Below are positions 1 through 10,239 of a DNA stretch of 64,000 nt, piece by piece. Numbering within the stretch: position 1 is the stretch's first letter; every line of letters starts with the position of its first letter. This DNA comes from Fimbriiglobus sp. (GTDB lineage Bacteria > Planctomycetota > Planctomycetia > Gemmatales > Gemmataceae), in the NCBI GenBank assembly GCA_022841795.1, contig JALHQU010000015.1, forward strand, positions 1 through 64,000, given 5' to 3'. The notes below the pieces were generated by a model. The model had not been told where the DNA came from and ran no database searches. It was given only the letters and a program-made list of their open reading frames with translations. The position numbers and the translations under genes are program-made.

Positions 1-2
1 GG

Positions 3-3000
3 TGCGACAACAGCAACGTGCTGTACCACCACGCGCTGACCGACCACGACCTGAAGCGGAACCCGTTCGTGGCCTACCCCGGCGGGACGGTGACGCTGAT
101 GCCGTCGAACCGCGTGTTCCCGCGGAAGGCGGACGCGCAGCGGTTCGCCCTGTCCGGCCCGGCGGACACGGTGACGGCGGCGTGCGGGCTGGGCCTGTAC
201 CGCGACGAGTTGCTCGGGGCCGAGTTCGCCGGGGATGCGTTCACCTGCGAGACGGTCAACCTGCTCGTCCACCGGCTGAAGCTGAAACCGGCCGGCACCA
301 CGTTCACCGCCGCCCGCGCCGCCGACGAGACCGACAGCGAGTTCCTCACCTCCACCGACGGCTGGTTCCGCCCGACCCAGGCCGTCACCGGGCCGGACGG
401 CGGGCTGTGGGTGGCGGACATGTACCGCTTCCTGATCGAACATCCGGTGTGGATCCCGGCGGAGGACGTGGCGAAGATCGACGTGCGGGCCGGCGCCGGC
501 ATGGGCCGCGTCTATCGGGTTCGTCCGGCGGACAAGCCGCTCCGCCCGTGGGTGCGGTTGGACCGACTCGACGCCGCCGGGCTGGTGGCCGCGCTCGATA
601 CTCCGAACGGGTGGCAGCGGGACATGGCGACGATGCTACTGACATGGCGGAACGACCCGAAGGCGGTCAAACCGTTGCTCAAACTGCTGGCCGAGTCTGA
701 ACGCGGGCTGACCCGGTTGCACGCGCTGTGTACACTTGATCAGATGGGGGAGACAACGTCGGACGCTCTCGCCTGGAGTTTGCTCGACCCGGACCCGGCG
801 GTGCGCGAAAATGCGGTCCGGCTGACCGCGCCGCGGCTAACCAGTGGCACGCACCTGACCACCCGGCTGGCGTACCTCGCCGACGACCCGGACCCGCACG
901 TCCGGCGGCAACTGGCGGTCGCCCTCGGGTCGAGTTCCCACCCCGACGCCGGGAAGATTTTGGCCCGGCTTGCTCGCACCTCGACCGACCGCTACTACCT
1001 CGCCGCCGTCACCAGCAGCCTGAACGCGAACACGCTGATTCCGTTCGCCGAGGCTGTGATTTCAGGCTCCGGAGCGTCTGGCCCGCCATCGGCGACGATC
1101 CGCGACGTACTCGCCACCGCCGCCGGCGTGGACGGCGGCAAGCAACTGCCGAAGCTGCTCGCGCTGGTGACGAAAGCGGACGGCGACACGTTCCGGCCGT
1201 GGCAATTAGCAGCCGTGGCCGGCGCCATCGACTCGATGGACCGGCTCGGCATGACGGGTACACCGGCGGTGAAGCGGTCAACTGAGCCGGTGATTTCCTT
1301 CGCCCGCAAGCAGTGCGAAAGCGCCACCACGAAGGAGGCCGATCTGCTCGCCGCCCTGCAAATACTGGGTCGGGACGCGACCACCCGCGACGCCGACCTG
1401 ATGCGGCTGGTGTCGCTGCTGACGCCTAACCGCCCGGTCGCGGTGCAGACCGCGGCGGTGAACGTACTGGCCCGCATCCCGGACCCCGGCGTGCCCGGCC
1501 GTCTGGTCGCGGTGTGGAAGGACGGCACCCCGACCTTGCGGCAGTTGGTCCTCGACACCCTGCTCGCGCGATCGGCGTGGCACAAGGAACTGCTATCGGC
1601 GGTCGAGGCCGGCACCATCCCGCCGGGGCAGATCGACGCCGCCCGCCGCCAGCGGTTGAGCGAATCGACCGACCCGGCCGTCCGAAATCGGGCGGATGCG
1701 GCGTTCGCCGGCGGCACCGACCCGAACCGGAAGAAGGTGATCGACGAGTACACCGTGGGCCTGAAAATGCAGGGAAATGCGACGAATGGCAAGGCGGTGT
1801 TCGCCAAGACGTGCGCCGCCTGCCATGTGCTGGACGGTGTCGGCCACACCGTCGGCCCGGACCTGGCGGCGCTGGCGAACAAGTCGTCGGCGTACCTGCT
1901 GACCGAAATCCTGGACCCGAACCGCAACCTGGACTCGCGGTACGTCGAGTACCAGGCGATGCGTGTTGACGGCCGCACCGTGGTCGGGGTGCTGGCGGCT
2001 GAATCCGCCACCGCCGTCACCCTCCGCGGGCAGCAGGCGAAGGAGGAAACGATCCTGCGGGCGGACCTGGAATCCCTCCGCGGGTCGGCCAAGTCGCTCA
2101 TGCCGGAGGGGTTGGAAAAGGACATTCCGAAGGCGGAAATGCCTGATTTGCTGGCGTATTTGACCGCCACCGCCCCGCCGCACAAGACGCTGCCGGGGAA
2201 CACGCCGGTCGAGGTCAGCATCAGTGACAACGCACTGACACTGCCGGCGAAGTCGGCCCGCATCGTCGGCGGGGCGATCACCTTCGAGCCGGAGTTCCGC
2301 AACATCGGCTACTGGGCGGCCGAGACCGACCACGCCTCCTGGACGGTGCGAGTGGACCAGCCGCGGTCGTTCGACGTGTACCTCGACTACTCGTGCGCGA
2401 CCGACTCGGCCGGCAACAAGTTCGCCATCGACGGCGTCGATCCGCCCCTGAAAGGGGTGGTCGCCGGCACCGACGGGTGGGACCAGTACAGGCTGAAAAA
2501 GCTGGGTTCGGTGAAGCTGTCGGCCGGCGTCGGACGGATCACCGTCCGCCCGGACGGGCCGGTGCGGAACGCCCTGCTCGACCTGCGGACGGTGTATCTG
2601 GTGCCGGTCGGGTCGCAACCGAAGCAGCCGGATTCGGCCGAATCGAAGCTACCGCCGGCCGAGTTGGCGAAGCTCATCCTCGACGACAAGACGCCGAAGG
2701 ACCGGCGGGAGCGGTGCGTGACCGCGGCGGTGGCGCTCGCCCCCGACGTGATCCGCGCGATGACCGCCGACCTGAAGGCCGGCGACGCGAAGGAGGAATA
2801 CCGCAGAATTCCCTGGATTTGGCGGGTATCGATCGCCGCCGGCCGCGCCGACGACGCCAAGACCCTCCGCGGGCTGCTCGACGTGAGCCTGCCGAAAGCC
2901 GCTGAACCGCTGGCCGACTGGCAGGCGGTGGTCCTCGGCGGCGGGGTCATCAACGGTTTGAGCCTGGAAAACAAGTGGCCCGCGCCGCGACTCGCCGAAC

Positions 3001-3464
3001 TGATCGGCAAGGACATGGGGCTGACGAACCGCTGGGCCGAGTGCCTGAAGAAGTCACACGCGATGGCCGACGACGAGAAGGTGCCGACCGGCACGCGGTA
3101 CGACGCCCTCCGCATCGTCCCGCTGGACGACTGGAAGGCGGCGAAACCGCGGCTGACGAAATACCTGGCGAAGTCGGCCCACGCCGAACTCCAGATGGGG
3201 GCGGTGAGCGGGCTGGTGGACGTGGACCAATCGGAGGCCACGACTCTACTCGTGCAGGCGTTGCCGGACCTTACCGCCGGCAACCGCACGCTCGCCGTCG
3301 CCGGGTTGCTACGCACCCCCGCCCGCATCACCGCCCTACTCGACGCGATCGACAAAGGCGGCGCGAAGGCGGAGTGGCTGGAGAAGCTACACCGGGCGAA
3401 GCTGCTCGAACACTCGGACCAGGACATCCGGGCGCGAGCGACCAAGCTGCTTTCAGGTAAGTAG
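3..3464 (+). CDS. PVC-type haem-binding HEAT-repeat protein (5' end cut off)
   Basis: The reading frame is already open at the first codon in the window, so the start and probably the glucose-dehydrogenase-like propeller lie upstream. What remains begins inside the membrane-bound-dehydrogenase type domain of planctomycetes (a D-N-x-N-V-L-Y-H-H stretch, then WVADMYRFLIEHP). It continues into HEAT-like helical repeats. A class I cytochrome c domain follows, with haem site CAACH at 1812-1826 and a likely axial Met in the LMPEGL stretch near 2097-2115. A beta-rich carbohydrate-binding-like module (about 2200-2600) and a second helical tail complete it. Such proteins are exported, haem-bearing and found in many copies in PVC genomes; their substrates are unknown. 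The stop codon lies in the left arm of a long palindrome. Family call is solid, function is not. Confidence 0.85.
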   Translation, partial: CDNSNVLYHHALTDHDLKRNPFVAYPGGTVTLMPSNRVFPRKADAQRFALSGPADTVTAACGLGLYRDELLGAEFAGDAFTCETVNLLVHRLKLKPAGTTFTAARAADETDSEFLTSTDGWFRPTQAVTGPDGGLWVADMYRFLIEHPVWIPAEDVAKIDVRAGAGMGRVYRVRPADKPLRPWVRLDRLDAAGLVAALDTPNGWQRDMATMLLTWRNDPKAVKPLLKLLAESERGLTRLHALCTLDQMGETTSDALAWSLLDPDPAVRENAVRLTAPRLTSGTHLTTRLAYLADDPDPHVRRQLAVALGSSSHPDAGKILARLARTSTDRYYLAAVTSSLNANTLIPFAEAVISGSGASGPPSATIRDVLATAAGVDGGKQLPKLLALVTKADGDTFRPWQLAAVAGAIDSMDRLGMTGTPAVKRSTEPVISFARKQCESATTKEADLLAALQILGRDATTRDADLMRLVSLLTPNRPVAVQTAAVNVLARIPDPGVPGRLVAVWKDGTPTLRQLVLDTLLARSAWHKELLSAVEAGTIPPGQIDAARRQRLSESTDPAVRNRADAAFAGGTDPNRKKVIDEYTVGLKMQGNATNGKAVFAKTCAACHVLDGVGHTVGPDLAALANKSSAYLLTEILDPNRNLDSRYVEYQAMRVDGRTVVGVLAAESATAVTLRGQQAKEETILRADLESLRGSAKSLMPEGLEKDIPKAEMPDLLAYLTATAPPHKTLPGNTPVEVSISDNALTLPAKSARIVGGAITFEPEFRNIGYWAAETDHASWTVRVDQPRSFDVYLDYSCATDSAGNKFAIDGVDPPLKGVVAGTDGWDQYRLKKLGSVKLSAGVGRITVRPDGPVRNALLDLRTVYLVPVGSQPKQPDSAESKLPPAELAKLILDDKTPKDRRERCVTAAVALAPDVIRAMTADLKAGDAKEEYRRIPWIWRVSIAAGRADDAKTLRGLLDVSLPKAAEPLADWQAVVLGGGVINGLSLENKWPAPRLAELIGKDMGLTNRWAECLKKSHAMADDEKVPTGTRYDALRIVPLDDWKAAKPRLTKYLAKSAHAELQMGAVSGLVDVDQSEATTLLVQALPDLTAGNRTLAVAGLLRTPARITALLDAIDKGGAKAEWLEKLHRAKLLEHSDQDIRARATKLLSGK

Positions 3465-3516
3465 TAGGCACACTCCGTGTGCCGTTCTGAAACGGCACAC
3501 GGAGTGTGCCTACTAC
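3461..3516. repeat. Palindromic repeat, family A, copy 1
   Basis: Two perfectly complementary 26-nt arms (3461-3486 and 3491-3516) surround a 4-nt loop CTGA. The arm core is GGCACACTCCGTGTGCC. The same core recurs at 16601-16672 and 60192-60258. It overlaps the stop codon of the preceding gene and could act as a terminator or 3' stabiliser; it has no T-tract. Confidence 0.95.
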
Positions 3517-3619
3517 ATTGTCGGCTCGGTCGGAGTACGATGCCCACGCCGCGGCCCGTGTAACAACCTCAAATCAAGCAATCGCTCCGCCGGGGTGCGG
3601 CGTCGGTAAGGTGAGATCC

Positions 3620-4216
3620 ATGGCGAACCGCGGGCCGACCACCGAACGGCGCCCCACGGACGGCGTTCCGGCCACCGGCCGACCGCCGCCCGACCACCCC
3701 GTCGTGTCCGCGTTCCACGCCCTCCGCGACGAGCTGATCTCCACCCTGCTGTACGTCCTGGGCAACCGGGACGACGCGTTGGACGCCGCCCAGGAGGCGT
3801 TCCTCAAGTGCTGGCGGGCGCGGGACGACGCGGCCGGGGTGGCGAACCTGCGGGCGTGGATCTTCCGCGTCGGGCTGAACACGGCCAAAGACCTGAAGCG
3901 GAGCGCGTGGAGCCGGAAGGTGAAACCGCTGGTAGCGGAGGACGTCATGATCGCGGCCCGCGACCCCACCCCCGGACTGACGCTGGAAGACCAGGAGTGC
4001 GTCGAGCGGCTGCGTGCGGCCATCGTCACCCTCCGCCCGGACGAGAAAGAAGTGTTCCTGCTGCGGCAGAACGGCGACCTGACCTACGAGCAGATCGCCG
4101 AGATCCGCAACGCCCCGGTCGGCACCGTGAAGACGCAGATGCGGACGGCCCTGATCAAGCTCCGCAAGGTGCTGATCCCGGCCGACCCGCACCCGACGCC
4201 CGAGCCGGCCGCCTGA
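3620..4216 (+). CDS. ECF-type RNA polymerase sigma factor
   Basis: The protein has 198 residues from the ATG at 3620. A GTG at 3506 keeps the frame open, but it lies inside the upstream palindrome and was not used. Region 2 is visible as a DDALDAAQEAFLKCWRAR stretch with the following LRAWIFRVGLN. Region 4 shows the helix-turn-helix (LTYEQIAEIRNAPVGTVKTQ). It directs polymerase to stress or envelope promoters. The next gene, 124 nt downstream on the same strand, starts with a zinc-binding anti-sigma domain, so the two very probably form a sigma/anti-sigma pair. Its target promoters cannot be told from the window. Confidence 0.93.
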   Translation: MANRGPTTERRPTDGVPATGRPPPDHPVVSAFHALRDELISTLLYVLGNRDDALDAAQEAFLKCWRARDDAAGVANLRAWIFRVGLNTAKDLKRSAWSRKVKPLVAEDVMIAARDPTPGLTLEDQECVERLRAAIVTLRPDEKEVFLLRQNGDLTYEQIAEIRNAPVGTVKTQMRTALIKLRKVLIPADPHPTPEPAA

Positions 4217-4340
4217 CGACCCGAACCACCGGCGCCCGGAGCGGCGCCGCCGACACTCGCGACGGATTCGACAAAGCCTACGCCCGGCGGTCTCTCCCGC
4301 CGCCGCCACCTTCGGCCGCCCACGCCGACAGGAGGGGATC

Positions 4341-7300
4341 ATGCTGACCTGTACCCGGTGCCGCGAACACCTGCTCGACCACCTGTACGGCCTGCTCGAA
4401 CCGGCCGAGACCGCGGCCGTCGAGGGGCACCTGACCGGGTGCCCGGAGTGTACCGCCGCCGTCGCCGCCGAGCGGAAGGTGCAGGGGCTGCTCGCCGCCG
4501 CCGCCAAGACCGCGTTCCCGGACGTGTCGTTCGTTCCCCCGACCGCCACGCCCGCCGAGCCGCAGGCGGAGCCGGCCAAGCCCGCCCGCACCGCCCGCAG
4601 CACCTGGCTGAACTGGATCGTCGCAGCCTGCCTGCTGCTCACCGTGTCCGCCGCCGCCGGGCCGGCCCTGGTGAACACCCTGGGCACCGCCGCGTACCGC
4701 TCGAAGGTGAACGCCGAGCAGGCCAAGCTGGACCGCATCAAGGCCGAGCAGACGCGGCTGGAGCAGGCAGTTGCCGAGCGGAAAAGGGCGGCGGACCGGC
4801 AGTTGGCGGAGGCGAAGGCGGAGCACGAGGCGTTGGAGCGGCAGTGGATTTCGGCTGAGACGGAGGTGGTGAAGCGGCTGGCCGAGAAGCCGTTCCTGCT
4901 CGACCTACAGGGGCCGGCGTCGGCCGTCGCAGGTGCGCCGAACGAATACCGGGTCAGCGTGGTCAAGGCCGACGGCTCCCGAGTGACCGACTTGGTCACG
5001 ATCGAGGCGAAGGTGAAGGACGCCGGCGGGACCGAGTTGCACGCCGACAAGTTCGTGGTCAACCCGGCCGAGCCGGCGCACAAGTTCAAGCTGCCGTCCG
5101 GGGTGTGGTCGAAGGTGTCCGCCGGCAAGGAGGTGTTCCTGACCGTCACCGCCACCGACCGGGCCGGCATCTCGTCCGACCTGACCGAGAACCTGCGGCT
5201 GCTCGAACCCGTGTACACCACCTTCCTGACCACCGACAAGCCGATGTACCGGCCGGGCGAGACGGTGTTCTTCCGCTCGCTCACTCTGGACCGCACCCGC
5301 TTCCTCCCGCCGGAGCGGGACCAGGCGGTGCGGTTCGAGATCAAGGCGCCGTCCGGCGAGGTGCTGCCCGGGTCCGACGTCACCGGCCTCAGCCGGCCGG
5401 TGAAGGCGAACGAATCCGGCGAAATGAAGCCGGTGTTCGGGCCGGACGGCCAGCCGATCCGCGGGGTGAGCGGCGGGGCGTTCACCCTGACCGGCGAACT
5501 GGCCGGCGGGGAGTACGCGCTGAACGTGTACGCCGTGCCCGCCGCCGGGGAGCGGGTCAACCCGAAGCCGCTCGCCGCCCGCAAGTTCCTGGTGAACAAG
5601 TACAAGGCGGATACCCTGCTGAAGAAGCTGGAGTTCGACGGCAAGAGCTACGGCCCCGGCGACGTGGTGCAGGCAAAATTCGACCTGAAATTCCAGGCCC
5701 AGCCGCTGGCCGGCGCGACCATCGAGATCACCGCCGAGGCCGACGACCAGCCGATCAAACTCGACGCCGCCCCGACCAAGACCGGCAGCGACGGCACCGC
5801 CAGCCTGCGGTTCACCCTGCCGAAGGCGGAGGAAATCAAGTCGGCCCGCGTGAGTGTGAAGGTGACGGCGCAGGGCACGGTGGAAACGCTCGTCCGCCCG
5901 GTGCCGCTGGCCACCCGCCGGCTGACGCTCGAGTTCTTCCCCGAGGGCGGCGACCTGATCGCCGGCGTGCCCAACCGCGTGTACTTCCGGGCCACCACCA
6001 GCTTCGGCAAACCGGCCGACGTGACCGGCACCCTGACCGACGGCGCTGGCACCATCGCCACCCTGCAAACGCTCACCGACCCGGACCAGCCGGGGGCGAA
6101 CCAGGGCCTCGGGGTGTTCGAGTTCACCCCGGCGGCGGGCAAACAGTACGCGGTGAAGCTGAGCAAGCCGGCCAACCTGATCCAGCCGGCGGGCGGGTAT
6201 AAGCTGCCGGCGGTCAAGGAAGCCGGCCTCGCGCTGAGCGTGCCGAGCGGGGTGACGAAAGTCGGCGAGCCGATCAAGGTGAAACTGTACTCGCCGGACC
6301 AGAAGCGGACGGTGCTGCTCGGGGCCTACGTCCGCGGGCGGGGGGTGGCGCACACCAAGGTGACGGTCGAACCGGGCAAACCGGCGGACGTGCAACTCGA
6401 CGCCGGCGACGTGAAGCTCGGCGGCGTCACCCGCGTGACCGCATTCGACCTGCCGGCCGACGACGTGATCGGCCGCGACGACCTGAAACCGCTGGCCGAG
6501 CGGCTGGTGTTCCGCACGCCGGGCGAGAAGCTACAGCTCAGCTACACCGCCCGCAAGGCCGGCGGGGCGGCCCCGGCCGGGGCGTTCGTGCCCGGCGCCC
6601 GCGTCGATCTGGACATCCAGTCGAAGGATGAGGCCGGGGCGGCGAAGCCGGCGGTCCTGTGGGCGGCGGTGGTGAACCAGAGCGTCATCACCATGGCCGA
6701 CGAGAAGACGGAGCGGCTGCTGCCCACTCACTTCCTGCTGTCCGGCGAGGTGCAGAAGGGCGAGGAGTTGGAACACGCCGACTTCCTGATGACCGACCAC
6801 AAGAAGGCGACGGAGGCGCTCGACCTGCTGCTCGGCACCCAGGGGTGGCGGCGGTTCGCCGAACAGGGCGAGTTCCGCAAGCTGGCCCCGGCCGACGCCG
6901 AGGAGTGGAACCGGCTGCAGATGGTGTCGTCCGACTCCGGCCCGATCCCGACCGGCTGGCGGCCGGCCGTCCGCCGGGTGTTCGACGAGTACTGGCCGAA
7001 GTACGAGGCGGCGCTGCGGAGCCTGGAGTCGGCCGAGCAGTCCCGCACCAAGCTGTACGCCAGCGGGGACGAGGAGCAGGACCTGCAACGGGCGAAGGCC
7101 GACTACCAGCAGGGGCTGGCCGCGTTCGCCGAGCCGGCAACCGAGCTGAAGGGGTTCGCCGACTCGTGGGCGGAGCAGCGGTTGTACCTGCCAATCGTGT
7201 TCCCCGTCCTCGGCGTGCTGGTGCTGGCCGCCGGCATCGTCCGCCAGGGGGTGTTCCGGGCCGGGTCGCCGGAGCGCCGCACCCTCGGCGTTGCCGTCCT

Positions 7301-10232
7301 CGTGCTGCTCGTACTGATGGGGTCGCTCGGGCTGATGGCCGTGTACGCCGAACGGGACGACCAGAAGTGGCGGGACACCTACGCCATCGCGCCGAAACCG
7401 GAAATGGACCGCTGGGGCAACCGGGCAGCGGCGGGCGCCGCGCCGCCGATGAGGGACGACGCGATGCCGATGGCGGCCGAGGGGATGCCGATGGGTGGTG
7501 GGTTGGGCGGGGCGGCCGACATGCGACCGCGGGCCATGCCGGCCGGGCCGGTGCCGGATGCGGCCCGCGGGTTCGCTGGCGATAAGGCGGGCCAACCGCC
7601 AGCCCCGCCCACACCACCCCCGCCGGCGCCGGGTGGCGAAATGCGGATGCAGATGATGAAGGGCGCGGCCGACCCGGCCGCCGCCAAGCCGAAGGCCGAC
7701 GCGAAGGGAAACAAGGACGCCCTCGACTTCCGGCTGGCGGTGGAGGATGGGAAGAAACTCCGGGCGATGGACGGCGTCGCCCGGCTGGAAAAGGTCAAGA
7801 AGGAGGAGGAGATGGCGGATCTGCCGGGTGCGGGCTTCCGCGGCAATCGCGGGTTCGCCCGGCAAGCCCCGCAACCGCAGTTCGACAACTTCCTCCGCCG
7901 CCGCAACACCGAGTTGGCCGCGGTGATCGGCAAGGATATGCGGCAGCCGGCCGGCCGCGGCCGCAACCCGCTGCCGCAACTGACCGAGTTCCGCCCGCAG
8001 TTCGCCCCGCTGCCGGTCCGCGAGTACGCCCACACCCGCCCGGAGCTGGCCGACGACGCCCCGCGGGAAGACTTCACCGAAACCCTGCTCTGGCAGCCGG
8101 TGATCGTCACCCCGACCGACGGCAAAACCACGGTCACATTCAGCCTGAGTGACGACGTGGCCCCGTACCGGGTGCTGGTGGCCGGGCACACGCTGGACGG
8201 CCGCATCGGCGCCGTGAGCGGCGTCATCGAGGTGCGGAAGCCGTTCGCCCTCGACCCGAAGCTGCCGCAGGAGATCAGTTCGTCCGACGTGCTGGACGTG
8301 CCGGTGATCGCGCTGAACGGCACCGACACCGCCCGGACAGCGACCGTGAGCATGATCGTCTCCGAGATCAAGGACGAGGGGAACAACTTTAGGCTGGATG
8401 CGGACGGCAACCAGTTCCCGCTGCAGCTTGCCGCCAACGCCGGCGGGCGAAAGCTCGTCCGCCTCGCCCCGAAGCAGCCCGCCGGCGAGCTGAAGGTGAA
8501 ACTGGAGGGCAAGGCCGGCGGCGACAAGGACTCAGTCATCCGCACCCTGACCGTGGTGCCGGACGGGTTCCCGCTGTCGGTGTCGGCGTCGGACGTGCTC
8601 GAACAGAAGGTGTCGAAGGCGTTCAAGCTGCCCGAGCAGATCGTGCCCGGCACGCTGAAGATGAAGGTGAGCGTGTACCCGAACACGCTGTCCGAGGTGC
8701 AGGCCGGGCTGGAGGGGATGTTGCGGGAACCCTACGGCTGCTTCGAGCAGACCAGCACCACCAACTACCCGAACGTGCTCATCCTGGACTACCTGAACGA
8801 GACGAACCAGGCCAAGCCGGACGTGAGCAAGCGGGCGAAGGAGCTGCTCGACCGCGGGTACGGCAAGCTGGTCAGCTTCGAGTGCCAGAAGCCGCAGGCC
8901 GGCAAGGAAGGGTACGAGTGGTTCGGCGGCACCGCCCCGCCGCACGAGGCCCTGACCGCCTACGGCCTGCTCCAGTTCACCGACATGGCCCGCGTCCACC
9001 CGGTGGACGCCGACATGCTGAAGCGGACCCGCGAGTACCTGCTGAGTACCCGCGACGGCCAGGGCGGGTTCAAGAAGAACGCGCGGGCGCTAGACACGTT
9101 CGGGTACGCCCCGAAGCCCATCGCCGACGCCTACATCGTGTGGGCGATCAGCGAGAGCGAGCGGAAGGCGGACGCCAAGTCCGACCTGGACAAGGAACTG
9201 GCCGCGGTGCTGGCGAAGACGAAGGACGGCGACACGGCGAAGGACCCGTACTACCTCGGGCTGGCGGCGAACGCCCTGCTCAACCGCGGCAAGAAGGCGG
9301 ACGGCGAGGCGGTGCTGAAGACGCTGGCGAAGATGCAGCAGAAGGACGGGTCGGTTCCGGGGGCGAAGACCAGCATCACCAACTCGGTCGGCGAGGCGCT
9401 GCTCATCGAGACCACCGGCATGGCCGTCCTCGGCTGGCTGAAGGCGAACGAGACCGGCACCTACCGCGAGAACGTCGATTCGGCGTGCAAGTGGATCGGC
9501 ACCAAGCGGGGCGGGTACGGCGGGTACGGGTCCACCCAGTCCACCATCCTGGCGCTGAAGGCGCTGATCGAGTACGCCCGCAGCAGCAAGCGACCGGCCG
9601 AGAACGGCACCATCAAGGTGTTCGCCAACGGGACCGAGGTGGGCAAGAAGGAGTTCACCACCGAGCAGACCGGGCCGATCGTCATCGACATCCCGGACGC
9701 GGAGAAGGCGTTCGCCGGCGGGAACGTGGACATCCGCGTGGAGACGGACGCCAAGCAGGCGTACCCGTGTACAGTGGCGATGGAGTGCCGCAGCCGCAAG
9801 CCGGACAGTTCCGGCGACTGCCCGATCCGCCTGGAGACGACGCTGAACAAGGCGGAGGCGGCCGAGGGCGACACCGTGCGGCTGGCGGTGAAGATGCGGA
9901 ATACGAAGGAGAAGCAGAACGGCATGGTGACGGCCATCGTCGGCATCCCGGCCGGGCTGAAGGTGCCGGAGGACATGAAGCAGTTGAAGCTGCTCACCGA
10001 CCGGCCGGCGGACGGCCAGCGGCCGACGGTCAGCTACTGGGAGAAGCGGGGCCGCGAGCTGGTGTTCTACTGGCACGGGCTGAACGAGAACGAGGCGGTG
10101 GCGTTCGGCGTGGACCTGATCGCCGACATCCCAGGCGAGACCGTCGGGCCGGCCAGCCGCGCGTACCTGTACTACGGGGCCGAGCACAAGCACTGGACCG
10201 ACCCGGTGAAGGTGAAGGTGACGGCGAAGTGA
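4341..10232 (+). CDS. Anti-sigma (zf-HC2) / alpha-2-macroglobulin fusion protein
   Basis: This 1963-residue protein starts at ATG 4341 behind a strong GGAGGGG. Residues 1-40 carry the zinc anti-sigma pattern: C4 and C7, then H30-x3-C34-x2-C37. A membrane helix follows at about 87-111, then a coiled-coil-like Ala/Glu/Lys stretch (about 120-180) and macroglobulin beta domains; the MG2 signature TDKPMYRPGETVFF is near 295. Two more membrane helices lie near 948-972 and 982-1003, followed by a Pro/Met/Gly-rich stretch (about 1030-1120). The A2M domain is near 1245-1292 and the thioester motif CFEQ is at 1467-1470, in the alpha-helical TED region. Bacterial A2Ms trap proteases covalently in the periplasm. 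Here the N-terminus should hold the upstream sigma factor in the cytoplasm. The sensing role is inference; the domains are clear. Confidence 0.92.
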   Translation: MLTCTRCREHLLDHLYGLLEPAETAAVEGHLTGCPECTAAVAAERKVQGLLAAAAKTAFPDVSFVPPTATPAEPQAEPAKPARTARSTWLNWIVAACLLLTVSAAAGPALVNTLGTAAYRSKVNAEQAKLDRIKAEQTRLEQAVAERKRAADRQLAEAKAEHEALERQWISAETEVVKRLAEKPFLLDLQGPASAVAGAPNEYRVSVVKADGSRVTDLVTIEAKVKDAGGTELHADKFVVNPAEPAHKFKLPSGVWSKVSAGKEVFLTVTATDRAGISSDLTENLRLLEPVYTTFLTTDKPMYRPGETVFFRSLTLDRTRFLPPERDQAVRFEIKAPSGEVLPGSDVTGLSRPVKANESGEMKPVFGPDGQPIRGVSGGAFTLTGELAGGEYALNVYAVPAAGERVNPKPLAARKFLVNKYKADTLLKKLEFDGKSYGPGDVVQAKFDLKFQAQPLAGATIEITAEADDQPIKLDAAPTKTGSDGTASLRFTLPKAEEIKSARVSVKVTAQGTVETLVRPVPLATRRLTLEFFPEGGDLIAGVPNRVYFRATTSFGKPADVTGTLTDGAGTIATLQTLTDPDQPGANQGLGVFEFTPAAGKQYAVKLSKPANLIQPAGGYKLPAVKEAGLALSVPSGVTKVGEPIKVKLYSPDQKRTVLLGAYVRGRGVAHTKVTVEPGKPADVQLDAGDVKLGGVTRVTAFDLPADDVIGRDDLKPLAERLVFRTPGEKLQLSYTARKAGGAAPAGAFVPGARVDLDIQSKDEAGAAKPAVLWAAVVNQSVITMADEKTERLLPTHFLLSGEVQKGEELEHADFLMTDHKKATEALDLLLGTQGWRRFAEQGEFRKLAPADAEEWNRLQMVSSDSGPIPTGWRPAVRRVFDEYWPKYEAALRSLESAEQSRTKLYASGDEEQDLQRAKADYQQGLAAFAEPATELKGFADSWAEQRLYLPIVFPVLGVLVLAAGIVRQGVFRAGSPERRTLGVAVLVLLVLMGSLGLMAVYAERDDQKWRDTYAIAPKPEMDRWGNRAAAGAAPPMRDDAMPMAAEGMPMGGGLGGAADMRPRAMPAGPVPDAARGFAGDKAGQPPAPPTPPPPAPGGEMRMQMMKGAADPAAAKPKADAKGNKDALDFRLAVEDGKKLRAMDGVARLEKVKKEEEMADLPGAGFRGNRGFARQAPQPQFDNFLRRRNTELAAVIGKDMRQPAGRGRNPLPQLTEFRPQFAPLPVREYAHTRPELADDAPREDFTETLLWQPVIVTPTDGKTTVTFSLSDDVAPYRVLVAGHTLDGRIGAVSGVIEVRKPFALDPKLPQEISSSDVLDVPVIALNGTDTARTATVSMIVSEIKDEGNNFRLDADGNQFPLQLAANAGGRKLVRLAPKQPAGELKVKLEGKAGGDKDSVIRTLTVVPDGFPLSVSASDVLEQKVSKAFKLPEQIVPGTLKMKVSVYPNTLSEVQAGLEGMLREPYGCFEQTSTTNYPNVLILDYLNETNQAKPDVSKRAKELLDRGYGKLVSFECQKPQAGKEGYEWFGGTAPPHEALTAYGLLQFTDMARVHPVDADMLKRTREYLLSTRDGQGGFKKNARALDTFGYAPKPIADAYIVWAISESERKADAKSDLDKELAAVLAKTKDGDTAKDPYYLGLAANALLNRGKKADGEAVLKTLAKMQQKDGSVPGAKTSITNSVGEALLIETTGMAVLGWLKANETGTYRENVDSACKWIGTKRGGYGGYGSTQSTILALKALIEYARSSKRPAENGTIKVFANGTEVGKKEFTTEQTGPIVIDIPDAEKAFAGGNVDIRVETDAKQAYPCTVAMECRSRKPDSSGDCPIRLETTLNKAEAAEGDTVRLAVKMRNTKEKQNGMVTAIVGIPAGLKVPEDMKQLKLLTDRPADGQRPTVSYWEKRGRELVFYWHGLNENEAVAFGVDLIADIPGETVGPASRAYLYYGAEHKHWTDPVKVKVTAK

Positions 10233-10239
10233 CAGCGAC

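Noticed and set aside
3506-3619. Longer start (GTG 3506) for the first sigma factor
   Set aside because: The codon lies in the arm of a palindrome and the added residues resemble no sigma factor; ATG 3620 fits the family.
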